Assembly: GCF_946902905.1 (NCBI RefSeq)
Contig: NZ_OX336385.1
Coordinates: forward strand, 1 to 64,000
Direction of reading: 5' to 3'
From: Streptococcus sp. Marseille-Q6470
GTDB taxonomy: Bacteria > Bacillota > Bacilli > Lactobacillales > Streptococcaceae
Length of the DNA: 64,000 nucleotides
This document shows positions 8,421 to 17,012 of the stretch, piece by piece. Position numbers and translations under genes: made by a program. Below the pieces are notes generated by a model. The model saw nothing but the letters and a program-made list of their open reading frames with translations. It was not told the DNA's origin and searched no databases. Each line of letters begins with the position of its first letter. Within the stretch, counting starts at the first letter, position 1.

Positions 8421-8438
8421 GTGTGCATTTTTCTAGTC

Positions 8439-8467
8439 TTGTTCCTGATTTAGAAATGTGGTATACT
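8439..8467 (+). promoter_or_regulatory. Promoter of the iron-siderophore operon
   Basis: TTGTTC (8439-8444), 17-bp spacer, TATACT (8462-8467). The transcribed region to ATG 8516 is extremely AT-rich (runs of A and T between 8468 and 8502), which could hold a metalloregulator site. I see no operator I can name. Confidence 0.6.
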
Positions 8468-8515
8468 AATTATGAAAATTGTCTAAATTTTTAATTTTTA
8501 TTAAGGGAGGGTTTC

Positions 8516-9562
8516 ATGCTTTCCAAATTTTCTGGAAGCCATCAAAACCTGCGATATGTTTTTCTCCTAGCTATGTTGCTCGGAGCTTTGGGTATTTCTT
8601 TGTTTCTGGCAGTTTCTATGGGTTCTGTTCAAATCAGCTTGAGTGATACCTATCGAATCATTTTGAGCAAGTTAGGTGCTCCTTTTGATATAGGAGAAAT
8701 CTCAAAGTCTATGCTTGCTATTGTTTGGAATATGAGATTGCCACGGGTTTTTCTTGCTTTGATTGTTGGTGCAGGCCTATCTATGTGTGGTAGTGTCATG
8801 CAGTCAACAGTCAATAATCCAATCGCAGAGCCCTATGTGTTAGGAATTTCTGCTGGGGCAACCTTTGGTGCGACTTTGAGTATCATTCTTGGGTTTAAGG
8901 TCATGATTGGTCTCGGATCTTTCCTTGGAGCGCTTGTGGCAACAGTTGCAGTCTTACTCATTGCTTCCATGCAAGGAAAAATGACAACTTCTAGCCTCAT
9001 TTTATCAGGAACGGTGGTCAATGCACTCTTTTTGGCTTTTTCAAATTTTATTATCTCAATTGGCGCTAATGCTGACAGTGTCATGACCATCAAGTTTTGG
9101 ACCATGGGTTCTTTAGCGGGAACCTCTTGGGGACACTTAACCTTGCCAACTATCATCGTAGGAATCGCTTTTTTATTTTTCTCTACACAATATCGTGTTT
9201 TCAATGCCATGATGATGGGAGATGAGGCGGCTTTGACTTTGGGAATTCCCTTGCGTTTTTACTGGTATCTCTATGTGACGATTGTAGCTGTGATGACGGC
9301 AGTCCTAGTTTCGACTTGTGGGATCATCGGTTTTGTCGGTTTGATTACACCGCATTTGGCTCGAAGTTTGGTTGGTACAAATTATAAAAGGCTTTTTCCG
9401 ATTGCAACATTACTAGGCGCCCTCTTTGTCGTCTGGGCAGATGTCTTTGCTCGCGTTCTGATTCAAAATGCTGAACTACCGATTGGAATTTTCACGGCCC
9501 TAGTAGGAGCACCTTTCTTTATCTATATGGTTGCAAGTAGACGAGGGGAGGTGAGAGTCTGA
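8516..9562 (+). CDS. FecCD-family iron-siderophore ABC permease
   Basis: A 348-residue integral membrane protein of the BtuC/FecCD type with about nine or ten helices. Family marks include MRLPRVFLALIVGAGLSMCG near residue 72, NPIAEPYVLGISAGA and the C-terminal GFVGLITPHLAR, which faces the ATPase. It would form the channel for iron complexes (siderophore or haem). Start ATG 8516 follows AAGGGAGGG. The ATPase gene starts one base after the stop. A single permease gene implies a homodimer. Confidence 0.93.
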   Translation: MLSKFSGSHQNLRYVFLLAMLLGALGISLFLAVSMGSVQISLSDTYRIILSKLGAPFDIGEISKSMLAIVWNMRLPRVFLALIVGAGLSMCGSVMQSTVNNPIAEPYVLGISAGATFGATLSIILGFKVMIGLGSFLGALVATVAVLLIASMQGKMTTSSLILSGTVVNALFLAFSNFIISIGANADSVMTIKFWTMGSLAGTSWGHLTLPTIIVGIAFLFFSTQYRVFNAMMMGDEAALTLGIPLRFYWYLYVTIVAVMTAVLVSTCGIIGFVGLITPHLARSLVGTNYKRLFPIATLLGALFVVWADVFARVLIQNAELPIGIFTALVGAPFFIYMVASRRGEVRV

Positions 9563-9563
9563 T

Positions 9564-10319
9564 ATGGACTTATTGTGTCAGGATATTCACTTTGGAATCG
9601 GAGAAAAAAAGATTCTCAAAGGAGTCTCACTTAAACTTGAGGGAAACCAATTTCATACTATTTTGGGACCAAATGGAAGTGGAAAGACCAGCTTGCTGAA
9701 ACTCTTCTATCGACAGGAAAAGCCGAATCAGGGCTTGATTTCTTTAGATGGGAAGCCTCTAGACCAAATGAGCGTCAAAGAAACGGCAAAGCAGATGGCA
9801 GTTATCACGCAGTTTAATCAACTCCAGTTTGATTGTACGGTTGAGGAGATTGTCATGCTGGGCAGAACTCCTCATCTCGCTTTCTTGCAAAAGGAAAAAG
9901 ACAGAGACTTTGCCTTGGTTGAGGATGCCTTGGTCAAGGTGGATATATTCGAAAAGAGAAATCAACTCTACTCTTCTCTGTCAGGAGGAGAGAAGCAGCG
10001 GGTTCTGTTAGCACGCGCCTTGGCCCAAGAGCCGACCCTCTTGCTCTTAGATGAACCAACCAATCATTTGGATATCAAGTATCAGCTAGACTTATTGACC
10101 ATTGTCAAAAATCTTCAGATCAATGTGCTAGCTGTCTTGCATGATATTCAGCTAGCTTGTCGCTATTCAGACTATCTCTACCTAATGAAAGAAGGGGAGA
10201 TTGTTTACCAAGGTACTCCAAAGGAGACCATCACACCCGAGTCTTTGCAGGCTGTCTATGGCGTTCAAAGTAAGGTCACTTGGACAGAAGATCAGCAAGC
10301 CATGATTCACTATTTATAA
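9564..10319 (+). CDS. Iron-siderophore ABC transporter ATP-binding protein
   Basis: A 251-residue FecE/FepC-type ATPase. Walker A is GPNGSGKT, the signature is LSGGEKQRVLLARA, Walker B is LLLLDEPTNHLD and the switch histidine is in AVLHDIQLACRYSD. It powers import through the preceding permease. The ribosome binding site GGGGAGG lies inside the permease 3' end and ATG is at 9564. The lipoprotein gene follows after 23 bp. Confidence 0.93.
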   Translation: MDLLCQDIHFGIGEKKILKGVSLKLEGNQFHTILGPNGSGKTSLLKLFYRQEKPNQGLISLDGKPLDQMSVKETAKQMAVITQFNQLQFDCTVEEIVMLGRTPHLAFLQKEKDRDFALVEDALVKVDIFEKRNQLYSSLSGGEKQRVLLARALAQEPTLLLLDEPTNHLDIKYQLDLLTIVKNLQINVLAVLHDIQLACRYSDYLYLMKEGEIVYQGTPKETITPESLQAVYGVQSKVTWTEDQQAMIHYL

Positions 10320-10342
10320 AAATTAAAAAGGAAAATAAAAAC

Positions 10343-11353
10343 ATGAAAAAAACACTTAGTATTTTACTTGTAACAGTAGCTACCTTATCTTTGGCAGCTT
10401 GTGGTAACGCATCTAAAGAAACAGCAACGGCACCGGCTACAACAGAAGCTAGTCAAAAAGCTACTACAGAAACCAGCTATCCTGTAACTATCAAAACTTA
10501 TGATGCTAAAGGAAACGAAGTCGATCAAGTCTTTGAAAAGGCACCTGAAAAGGTCATCACAAACAACCTCTCAACAACTGAAATCCTGCTTGAACTCGGT
10601 TTGCAAGATAAAATTGCCGGTATGCTCAATCCCGATAATGCTGTAACTGGTAAATACAAGGATGCTATTGAAGCCATCCCTCACATTGGTGATAAAAAAT
10701 CTGTCTCACAAGAAACAGTTCTTTCTTATGAACCAGATGCCTTGATGGGACGCAACATGATGTTTTCTGAAAAGTCAATGGGAACCATTAGTGCTTGGAA
10801 TGAAAACAAAATCCCTGTTTATACGCAAAAAGCTTCACTTTCAACTATCCAACAAGATCTAGGGAATATCGTAGAAGATGTGAAGAATCTTGGTACGATC
10901 TTCAATGTCCAAGACAAGGCCAACCAATACGCAGAGCAATTACAAGCTAAAATCGATGCGGTTAAAAAAGCCAACTCAGAAACACAAGGTGAAAAGAAAA
11001 AGGCTTTGATTATGGTAGCCTACAATGACGAAACCTTTGGTGCCTACAAGTCAGCCCTACAAGAAAGCTTGCTCAACCAACTTGGTTATACCAATGTTGC
11101 AACAGGAACATCTGGTTTGACCTTGGAAAATCTAGTCTCTATGGATCCAGAGTTGATTATCTATGTAACTAGTGACCGCAATCAAAAGTTAGATGAAAAA
11201 GCAGTGGATTTGATGAAGGCAAATGCTGTTTTGGAAAATGTACCAGCAATCAAGAATCAAAAAATCATGACCATCTCTTACGATGAGTTGATGGATTACG
11301 GTCCTGCAGTGATTGATTCCCTTGAGAAGATCAATGACTTTATCAAGAAATAA
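10343..11353 (+). CDS. Iron-siderophore substrate-binding lipoprotein
   Basis: A 336-residue extracellular lipoprotein of the FepB/FecB class. The frame extends upstream to 10280, but ATG 10343 follows AAAAAGGAAA and opens a proper lipoprotein signal (MKKTLSILL...) with lipobox LAAC, so it is preferred. A Thr/Ala/Glu-rich linker follows the cysteine. Family motifs are APEKVITNN, TEILLELGLQDKIAG and DPELIIYV. It captures the ferric complex and passes it to the permease/ATPase. Its 3' end overlaps the likely start of the esterase gene. Confidence 0.92.
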   Translation: MKKTLSILLVTVATLSLAACGNASKETATAPATTEASQKATTETSYPVTIKTYDAKGNEVDQVFEKAPEKVITNNLSTTEILLELGLQDKIAGMLNPDNAVTGKYKDAIEAIPHIGDKKSVSQETVLSYEPDALMGRNMMFSEKSMGTISAWNENKIPVYTQKASLSTIQQDLGNIVEDVKNLGTIFNVQDKANQYAEQLQAKIDAVKKANSETQGEKKKALIMVAYNDETFGAYKSALQESLLNQLGYTNVATGTSGLTLENLVSMDPELIIYVTSDRNQKLDEKAVDLMKANAVLENVPAIKNQKIMTISYDELMDYGPAVIDSLEKINDFIKK

Positions 11354-12029
11354 GGAGTTTAACTGGGAAGGGATTCGAGTTAGGGTCAGTCTTCCTTCAA
11401 ACTATGATCCTCAACAAGTATATCCACTTGTGCTTTTAAATGATGGACAATTGGACTATTTGTCAGATCTATCCCAATCAGTGATTTTGGTGGGTTTGAT
11501 TCCAGAAAATCGTCTAGATGACTTTACACCTTGGCAGTCTGATGCTTTGAAAGAAGGGGCACCAGACTTTGGTGGGAAGGTAGACCAATACCATCAGAAG
11601 CTATTTCAAGGGATTCTAACAACTCTTCAAAAGGACTACTTGATTGATGAAAGTAGAATTGCTTATGGTGGCTATTCACTGGGTGGTCTTGCTGCCGTCT
11701 ATAGTCTCTATAGTAGTTATCTTCCTGCGACCTGTATCTTTTCTATCTGTGGTTCCTTCTGGTATCCTGAATTTACAGAATATTGTGGGGAACATGACTT
11801 GATACAGAATCAAAGCCTGATTTATTTGCAAAATGGTCAGACAGAAGGTGCCAATCATTCCAATCGTCTGTCTAAGGCTCCTATTTATGCCAGAGATCTA
11901 CATGATCTGATTTCAGAGAAAGTCCCTTCGACTTATTGCACATTTGATGCTTATGGGCATCATGAAGCTCTTAAGGAACGTTATCACTATTTTTGTGATT
12001 GGCTGAGAGACGAGTGGAAGCTCAATTAA
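11334..12029 (+). CDS. Alpha/beta-hydrolase of the Fes/IroE esterase type (putative siderophore esterase)
   Basis: A protein of about 231 residues with the serine nucleophile elbow GGYSLGG and a late histidine (YGHHEALKE), and the N-terminal pattern LPSNYDPQQ-YPLVLLNDGQ of the putative esterase family that includes enterobactin and salmochelin esterases. The start is uncertain: ATG 11334 overlaps the lipoprotein gene by 20 bp and ATG 11313 overlaps by 41 bp, while the AAGGAG at 11352-11357 has no standard start behind it. No signal peptide is seen, so it is cytoplasmic and could release iron from imported catecholate esters. That role is inferred from the operon; a general esterase is the alternative. 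Confidence 0.78.
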   Translation: MTLSRNKEFNWEGIRVRVSLPSNYDPQQVYPLVLLNDGQLDYLSDLSQSVILVGLIPENRLDDFTPWQSDALKEGAPDFGGKVDQYHQKLFQGILTTLQKDYLIDESRIAYGGYSLGGLAAVYSLYSSYLPATCIFSICGSFWYPEFTEYCGEHDLIQNQSLIYLQNGQTEGANHSNRLSKAPIYARDLHDLISEKVPSTYCTFDAYGHHEALKERYHYFCDWLRDEWKLN

Positions 12030-12035
12030 TCCTAT

Positions 12036-12071
12036 AACACTCCTTGTTCATCATAACTAGGAGTGTTTCTT
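12036..12071 (+). terminator. Terminator of the iron-siderophore operon
   Basis: Stem AACACTCC/GGAGTGTT with a 16-nt loop and a T-rich tail. Confidence 0.8.
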
Positions 12072-12145
12072 ATGTATGCTTGGTTGTTAAAATGTTCATG
12101 GTATTATTCTTGACGGAAATCCATCCCCTGTAATAGACTAAATTA

Positions 12146-12154
12146 TGGTATAAT
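12146..12154 (+). promoter_or_regulatory. Extended -10 promoter of the DEAD-box helicase gene
   Basis: TGG-TATAAT with no consensus -35 at normal spacing. A second candidate, TTGACG (12110-12115) with TAGACT (12134-12139) at 18 bp, lies just upstream. Confidence 0.65.
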
Positions 12155-12181
12155 GAGTAGATAGATAGAATCGAGGAAATT

Positions 12182-13525
12182 ATGTCATTTACACAATTTA
12201 AATTTAAAAAATATATAGAAAAAGCCTTGGAGGAGTTGAAATTTACGACTCCTACCGAGGTTCAGGAAAAGTTGATTCCTATTGTCCTGGCAGGTCGTGA
12301 CTTGGTTGGTGAATCAAAAACAGGTTCAGGTAAGACTCATACTTTCTTGTTACCGATTTTCCAACAGTTGGATGAAGAGAGCGATAGCGTGCAGGCAGTT
12401 ATCACAGCTCCAAGTCGTGAATTAGCGACTCAGATTTACCAAGCTGCTCGTCAGATCGCAGCTCATTCAGATGTTGAGATTCGTGTTGTGAACTATGTTG
12501 GTGGTACAGACAAGGCACGTCAGATTGACAAATTAGCAAGTAATCAACCCCATATCGTTATCGGAACTCCAGGTCGTATCTATGATTTGGTAAAATCAGG
12601 TGATTTGGCTATCCACAAGGCTAAGATTTTTGTTGTCGATGAAGCAGATATGACCTTGGATATGGGATTCTTGGAAACAGTTGATAAGATTGCAGGAAGT
12701 CTTCCTAAGGACTTGCAGTTTATGGTCTTTTCAGCGACTATCCCACAAAAATTACAACCATTCTTGAAGAAATACTTGTCCAATCCTGTCATGGAGAAAA
12801 TCAAGACCAAAACGGTTATCTCAGACACTATTGACAACTGGTTGATTTCGACCAAGGGCCGTGATAAGAATGCTCAGATTTATGAGTTAACTCAAGTCAT
12901 GCAGCCTTATCTAGCCATGATTTTTGTCAATACCAAGACTCGTGCAGATGAGTTGCATACATACCTAACAGCCCAAGGTTTGAAGGTGGCTAAGATTCAT
13001 GGAGATATCGCACCTCGTGAACGCAAACGTATCATGAATCAGGTAAAGAACCTTGATTTTGAGTACATCGTTGCGACTGACTTGGCTGCGCGTGGGATTG
13101 ACATCGAAGGTGTCAGCCATGTTATCAATGATGCTATCCCACAGGACTTGTCTTTCTTTGTCCACCGTGTTGGACGAACTGGACGTAATGGTCTGCCAGG
13201 TACAGCCATTACCCTCTACCAGCCTAGTGATGACTCAGATATTCGTGAGTTGGAGAAATTGGGTATCAAGTTTACTCCGAAAGTCGTCAAAGATGGAGAA
13301 TTCCAAGATACCTATGATCGTGATCGCCGTGCTAATCGTGAGAAGAAACAGGAAAAACTGGACATCGAAATGATTGGCTTGGTTAAAAAGAAAAAGAAAA
13401 AAGTTAAACCAGGCTATAAGAAAAAAATTAAATGGGCAGTAGATGAAAAACGTCGCAAGGCTAAGCGAGCAGAAAGTCGTGCCCGTGGACGTGCAGAGCG
13501 CAAAGCTAAACGCCAAACATTTTAA
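12182..13525 (+). CDS. DEAD-box ATP-dependent RNA helicase (CshB-like)
   Basis: A 447-residue helicase with motif I SKTGSGKT, Ia APSRELA, Ib GTPGR, II VDEADM (a DEAD box), III SAT, V ATDLAARGID and VI HRVGRTGR. A very basic tail (KKKKKKVKPGYKKK ... RKAKRQTF) probably binds RNA. The family unwinds RNA duplexes in ribosome assembly and mRNA decay, often in the cold. Translation begins at ATG 12182 after a weak GAGGAAAT site. It is monocistronic, with a terminator at 13531-13566. CshB is the closest name I would give, on motif and size grounds only. Confidence 0.9.
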   Translation: MSFTQFKFKKYIEKALEELKFTTPTEVQEKLIPIVLAGRDLVGESKTGSGKTHTFLLPIFQQLDEESDSVQAVITAPSRELATQIYQAARQIAAHSDVEIRVVNYVGGTDKARQIDKLASNQPHIVIGTPGRIYDLVKSGDLAIHKAKIFVVDEADMTLDMGFLETVDKIAGSLPKDLQFMVFSATIPQKLQPFLKKYLSNPVMEKIKTKTVISDTIDNWLISTKGRDKNAQIYELTQVMQPYLAMIFVNTKTRADELHTYLTAQGLKVAKIHGDIAPRERKRIMNQVKNLDFEYIVATDLAARGIDIEGVSHVINDAIPQDLSFFVHRVGRTGRNGLPGTAITLYQPSDDSDIRELEKLGIKFTPKVVKDGEFQDTYDRDRRANREKKQEKLDIEMIGLVKKKKKKVKPGYKKKIKWAVDEKRRKAKRAESRARGRAERKAKRQTF

Positions 13526-13530
13526 AAATA

Positions 13531-13566
13531 AAACAGTAGAACCAAGTGGTTTTACTGTTTTTTTTG
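13531..13566 (+). terminator. Terminator of the DEAD-box helicase gene
   Basis: Stem AAACAGTAGAACCA/TGGTTTTACTGTTT with an AG loop and an eight-T tail. Confidence 0.92.
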
Positions 13567-13685
13567 ACTCTTACAGCCTAAGATAGTATAAGTAAAAATC
13601 GCTAATTAATTTGAATAGCAAAAAAAAATGTCATAGAGACTGATGCTATAGGATTTTTAATCAATATTTTGATTCCAGAAAATAT

Positions 13686-13714
13686 TTGAAAACATTCTTA
13701 ATTTATGTTATTCT
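13686..13714 (+). promoter_or_regulatory. Promoter of the vWA surface protein gene
   Basis: TTGAAA (13686-13691), 17-bp spacer, TATTCT (13709-13714) preceded by TG-T. The expected transcript starts near 13721. Confidence 0.75.
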
Positions 13715-13722
13715 AAAAAAAA

Positions 13723-13752
13723 AACAGATTTTAAAAAAATATTAAATCTGTT
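13723..13752 (+). promoter_or_regulatory. 5'-terminal mRNA hairpin upstream of the vWA gene
   Basis: Perfect inverted repeat AACAGATTT (13723-13731) / AAATCTGTT (13744-13752), starting within a few bases of the predicted transcript start and ending 4 bases before the AAAAGAGG site. It could protect the mRNA 5' end or be a regulator site. Confidence 0.55.
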
Positions 13753-13769
13753 AAAGAAAAGAGGTCATT

Positions 13770-15149
13770 ATGGCAAAAGGAATGTTTAAGCAAGAACGTT
13801 TTTCGTTTCGTAAAATGAAAGTTGGATTGGCATCTGTGGCTATCCTCTTTGCTTTTGCACAACTTGGACAAGTTTCTGCTGATGAAACTAGTAAAGTTTC
13901 GTCAAGTGAAATTACTAAGGTAACTGAGGCACCAAAAGTAGTTGAAGAAGTCAAATCGCCTATTGAGGAGGCTAAAGCAGAAATTGCAACTGAAAAATCA
14001 AGACCTATTGTCAAAGAAACTGAAGCAAAAGCTGGAGATTTGATTGATGTCTCAAAGAAAGAATCTGCTGTCGAAGTAAAAGAAAAGCAAGAAGGCAATC
14101 AGAAAGTCCATATTGAAACCTCTGTGGCTGAGGTAACTAAAACTGAAATTGCTCCAGAAAAAGTGGAAAAGCTTCCAGAACCTGTAACTACGACAAAAGA
14201 GAATACTGTAGCTGCTAAGGATAAAGATGGAAATTCTTATACTCAGTACGAACGAGTAGACAAGACAACAACTGTGGAAATAACTAAAACACCACCAACT
14301 GTTAAAAAAGCAGGAGAAGCAGATATTGTTTTTGTTGTTGACCGTTCAGGATCTATGTCTTCAACGATTAATACTGTTCGTAAAAATGTCAATGAGTTTG
14401 CAAGAAATCTTGCCAAAGATGGAGTAGCGGCACGTTTTGGATTAGCTACATATAGTGATGAAGTATACGGACGTCGATTAGGAAAAACTGACGAAGATAC
14501 AATTCTAACGAAATTTGGTGAGACTTATTTTACAACAGATCCAGTTGAACTTGAAAAAGCTTTAGAAAAAATTAAGATTGCACATGGGGGAGATTCTCCT
14601 GAAACAGCAACTCCTGCTCTTACAAAGATTGTTTCTGCTTACGACTGGTCTAAGTCACCAAAAAATAAAAAGTTTGTGGTGTTGTTAACAGATGCTAGGA
14701 TGAAAGAAGATCCGTCAATTCCATCTATCGCTGAGACATTAACAACTCTGAAAAAAGCTGGTATTGATAGAATTGTAGCGACAACCTTGTATAATCAACG
14801 AAACTATAAAGATTTTGTGTCTGAGGGACGTTTAATGGATATTGATCGTAACTTGGCTGACTCTTTAACTAAGGATGCAGCTTCATGGATTGTGGAAACA
14901 GTCAGTGAGGGACGTCAGTACAAGGTAACAAAAGACAGCTACCAACTCTACTTAGAACGTCGTACAACTGTGCCAGTTTTGGAGCAGAAAGCAACTCCTA
15001 AACCAGAACCTACTGCTTACAAACCAGCACCAGCTAAACTTCCTGAAACAGGAAGCAATGATACAAGAAATCAAAGTCTCATGGGACTTGGTCTATTGTT
15101 CGCTGGACTTGGATTGGTTACAAGCGCTAGAAAATCAAAAGAACAGTAA
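13770..15149 (+). CDS. LPXTG surface protein with von Willebrand A domain
   Basis: A 459-residue cell-wall protein. The N-terminus has a YSIRK-like signal (FSFRKMKVGLASV) and a cleavage region near residue 38. A Lys/Glu/Val-rich linker runs to about 170. A vWA domain (about 185-385) opens with a MIDAS loop DRSGSM (D191, S193, S195) and later LLTDARM. After a proline-rich stretch comes the sortase signal LPETG (424-428), a hydrophobic helix and a charged tail (KSKEQ). It is presumably displayed on the wall and binds a host or bacterial ligand through a metal ion. It lacks the long stalk of pilus adhesins such as RrgA. It is a single gene between housekeeping loci. Confidence 0.9.
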   Translation: MAKGMFKQERFSFRKMKVGLASVAILFAFAQLGQVSADETSKVSSSEITKVTEAPKVVEEVKSPIEEAKAEIATEKSRPIVKETEAKAGDLIDVSKKESAVEVKEKQEGNQKVHIETSVAEVTKTEIAPEKVEKLPEPVTTTKENTVAAKDKDGNSYTQYERVDKTTTVEITKTPPTVKKAGEADIVFVVDRSGSMSSTINTVRKNVNEFARNLAKDGVAARFGLATYSDEVYGRRLGKTDEDTILTKFGETYFTTDPVELEKALEKIKIAHGGDSPETATPALTKIVSAYDWSKSPKNKKFVVLLTDARMKEDPSIPSIAETLTTLKKAGIDRIVATTLYNQRNYKDFVSEGRLMDIDRNLADSLTKDAASWIVETVSEGRQYKVTKDSYQLYLERRTTVPVLEQKATPKPEPTAYKPAPAKLPETGSNDTRNQSLMGLGLLFAGLGLVTSARKSKEQ

Positions 15150-15167
15150 GATAAATTAATAAAAATA

Positions 15168-15213
15168 AAACACCTGAATTAGAGCTATATAGGCTTTATC
15201 AGGTGTTTTTTTG
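15168..15213 (+). terminator. Terminator of the vWA surface protein gene
   Basis: Stem AAACACCTGA/TCAGGTGTTT with a 21-nt AT-rich loop and a seven-T tail. Confidence 0.85.
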
Positions 15214-15262
15214 ATTCCGTAATTAAGATTTTGGGTGCTAAATTGGTGCTAATAGAAAAATA

Positions 15263-15297
15263 AAAACGCTGAAATCATTGATTCCAAGCGTTTTTTT
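15263..15297. terminator. Terminator between the vWA gene and guaA
   Basis: Stem AAAACGCT/AGCGTTTT, with A-run and T-run on opposite sides, just downstream of the guaA stop. It probably serves guaA on the minus strand. Confidence 0.75.
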
Positions 15298-15309
15298 GAA
15301 TAACTTACT

Positions 15310-16872
15310 CTACTCCCACTCAACGGTTGCAGGTGGTTTACTTGTGATATCGTAGACGATGCGGTTAACGTGGTCAACTTCGTTTACGATACGAACTGAG
15401 ATTTTTTGGAGAACTTCCCAAGGAATCTTAGCGAAGTCAGCTGTCATACCATCGATCGAAGTGATAGCACGGATAGCGATGGTATAGTCGTAAGTACGTC
15501 CATCTCCCATAACACCTACTGAACGAACGCCAGTGTTAACAGTGAAGTATTGCCAGATGTCGCGGTCAAGACCTGCTTTAGCGATTTCTTCACGAAGGAT
15601 AGCATCTGATTCACGAACTGTTTCAAGTTTTTCTTCAGTGATTTCACCCATGACACGGATGGCAAGACCTGGACCTGGGAATGGTTGGCGCCATACGATA
15701 TTATCTGGCATACCAAGCTCAGTACCGAGGGCACGAACTTCATCTTTGTAAAGAGTGTTAAGTGGCTCGATGAGTTCAAACTGCATGTCTTCTGGAAGTC
15801 CACCAACGTTGTGGTGAGACTTGATTGTTTGAGCGGTATCTGTACCTGACTCTATAACGTCTGTATAAAGAGTACCTTGAGCAAGGAATTTCACATCTTT
15901 TAGTTTACTTGCTTCGTCATCAAAGACATAAACAAACTCGTTACCGATAATCTTACGTTTTTGTTCTGGATCAGACACACCAGCCAATTTATCAAGGAAA
16001 CGTTTGGCAGCGTCTGCTTTGACAATGTTCAAACCAAACTTACCACCAAGCATATCCATAACTTGGTCAGCTTCCCCTTTACGGAGAAGACCGTGGTCTA
16101 CAAAGATACAGATCAATTGATCGCCGATGGCTTTTTGGAGAAGAACCCCAACAACAGAAGAGTCAACACCACCTGAAAGAGCAAGGAGAACACGTTTGTC
16201 TCCAACCTTTTCACGGATTTGTTTGATTTGCATCTCGATAAAGTTATCCATAGTCCAGTCACCTTTGGCACCACAGATATTCAAGGCAAAGTTACGAAGG
16301 ATATCATAGCCGTGAACTGAATGACGAACCTCTGGATGGAATTGGATACCATAGATTTTCTTGTCTGGATTTTCGATTGATGCATAAGGACAGTCAGCTG
16401 ATGTACCAGTACGAATGAAATCAGCAGGAATTTCTGTAACAGCATCTCCGTGGCTCATCAAGACAAGTTGTTCTTCTGGAGTTCCAGCAAAAAGAGCAGA
16501 TTCTGTGTGAGTCAATGTTGATTGACCGTATTCACGGGTACCAGCATCGCCTGCAGGAACAACCTTACCACCAAGCTTGTGAGTCAAAAGCTGCATACCA
16601 TAGCAGATTCCTAAAATTGGAATTCCCAGTTCGAAAATTTCTGGATCAATATCAAACGATCCTTCTTCGTAAACAGAGTTTGGACCACCTGAAAGTACAA
16701 TCCCGATAGGATTGATAGCACGGACTTCGTCAGCCGAAATCTTGTGACTTTTTAGTTCTGAAAAGACACCAATCTCGCGAATTCGACGGGAGATAAGTTG
16801 GTTATACTGGCTTCCGTAGTCCAGTACGATGATCTTTTCGACATCTTGCAAATCAGTTGAAATGTTGGTCAT
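15310..16872 (-). CDS. guaA: GMP synthase (glutamine-hydrolysing)
   Basis: A 520-residue enzyme that converts XMP to GMP with glutamine and ATP. The class I glutaminase domain (about 10-200) has the nucleophile C90 in GICYGMQ and the FHPEV His/Glu pair. The ATP-pyrophosphatase domain has the P-loop LSGGVDSSV. The C-terminal dimerisation domain ends [11 protein letters not shown], as usual for the family. Start ATG 16872 follows AAAGGGAAAA. A minus-strand promoter (16908-16937) lies back to back with that of the GntR gene. Confidence 0.97.
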   Translation of the reverse strand: MTNISTDLQDVEKIIVLDYGSQYNQLISRRIREIGVFSELKSHKISADEVRAINPIGIVLSGGPNSVYEEGSFDIDPEIFELGIPILGICYGMQLLTHKLGGKVVPAGDAGTREYGQSTLTHTESALFAGTPEEQLVLMSHGDAVTEIPADFIRTGTSADCPYASIENPDKKIYGIQFHPEVRHSVHGYDILRNFALNICGAKGDWTMDNFIEMQIKQIREKVGDKRVLLALSGGVDSSVVGVLLQKAIGDQLICIFVDHGLLRKGEADQVMDMLGGKFGLNIVKADAAKRFLDKLAGVSDPEQKRKIIGNEFVYVFDDEASKLKDVKFLAQGTLYTDVIESGTDTAQTIKSHHNVGGLPEDMQFELIEPLNTLYKDEVRALGTELGMPDNIVWRQPFPGPGLAIRVMGEITEEKLETVRESDAILREEIAKAGLDRDIWQYFTVNTGVRSVGVMGDGRTYDYTIAIRAITSIDGMTADFAKIPWEVLQKISVRIVNEVDHVNRIVYDITSKPPATVEWE

Positions 16873-16907
16873 CTTTTCCCTTTCTTAAAAGAAATATCTT
16901 CTTGAAT

Positions 16908-16937
16908 ATTCTATCATAAATGAATCGTAATTACCAA
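16908..16937 (-). promoter_or_regulatory. Promoter of guaA
   Basis: Minus-strand TTGGTA (16932-16937), 18-bp spacer, TAGAAT (16908-16913). No guanine riboswitch fits in the 35-nt leader. Confidence 0.65.
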
Positions 16938-16952
16938 CTAAACAAGTGATGT

Positions 16953-16982
16953 TTGACTTTTACATATGAGATACGGTACAAT
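16953..16982 (+). promoter_or_regulatory. Promoter of the GntR regulator gene
   Basis: TTGACT (16953-16958), 18-bp spacer, TACAAT (16977-16982). It is divergent from and adjacent to the guaA promoter. Confidence 0.75.
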
Positions 16983-17012
16983 GGAAAAAATAAAGAAAAG
17001 AAGTGAGCAAGC

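Noticed and set aside
15230..15310. guaA 3' end as attachment site of a genomic island carrying the vWA gene
   Set aside because: guaA ends are known integration sites, but I found no second copy of the guaA end on the far side of the vWA gene and no integrase. The GGTGCTAA direct repeat (15234-15252) is too short to support it.
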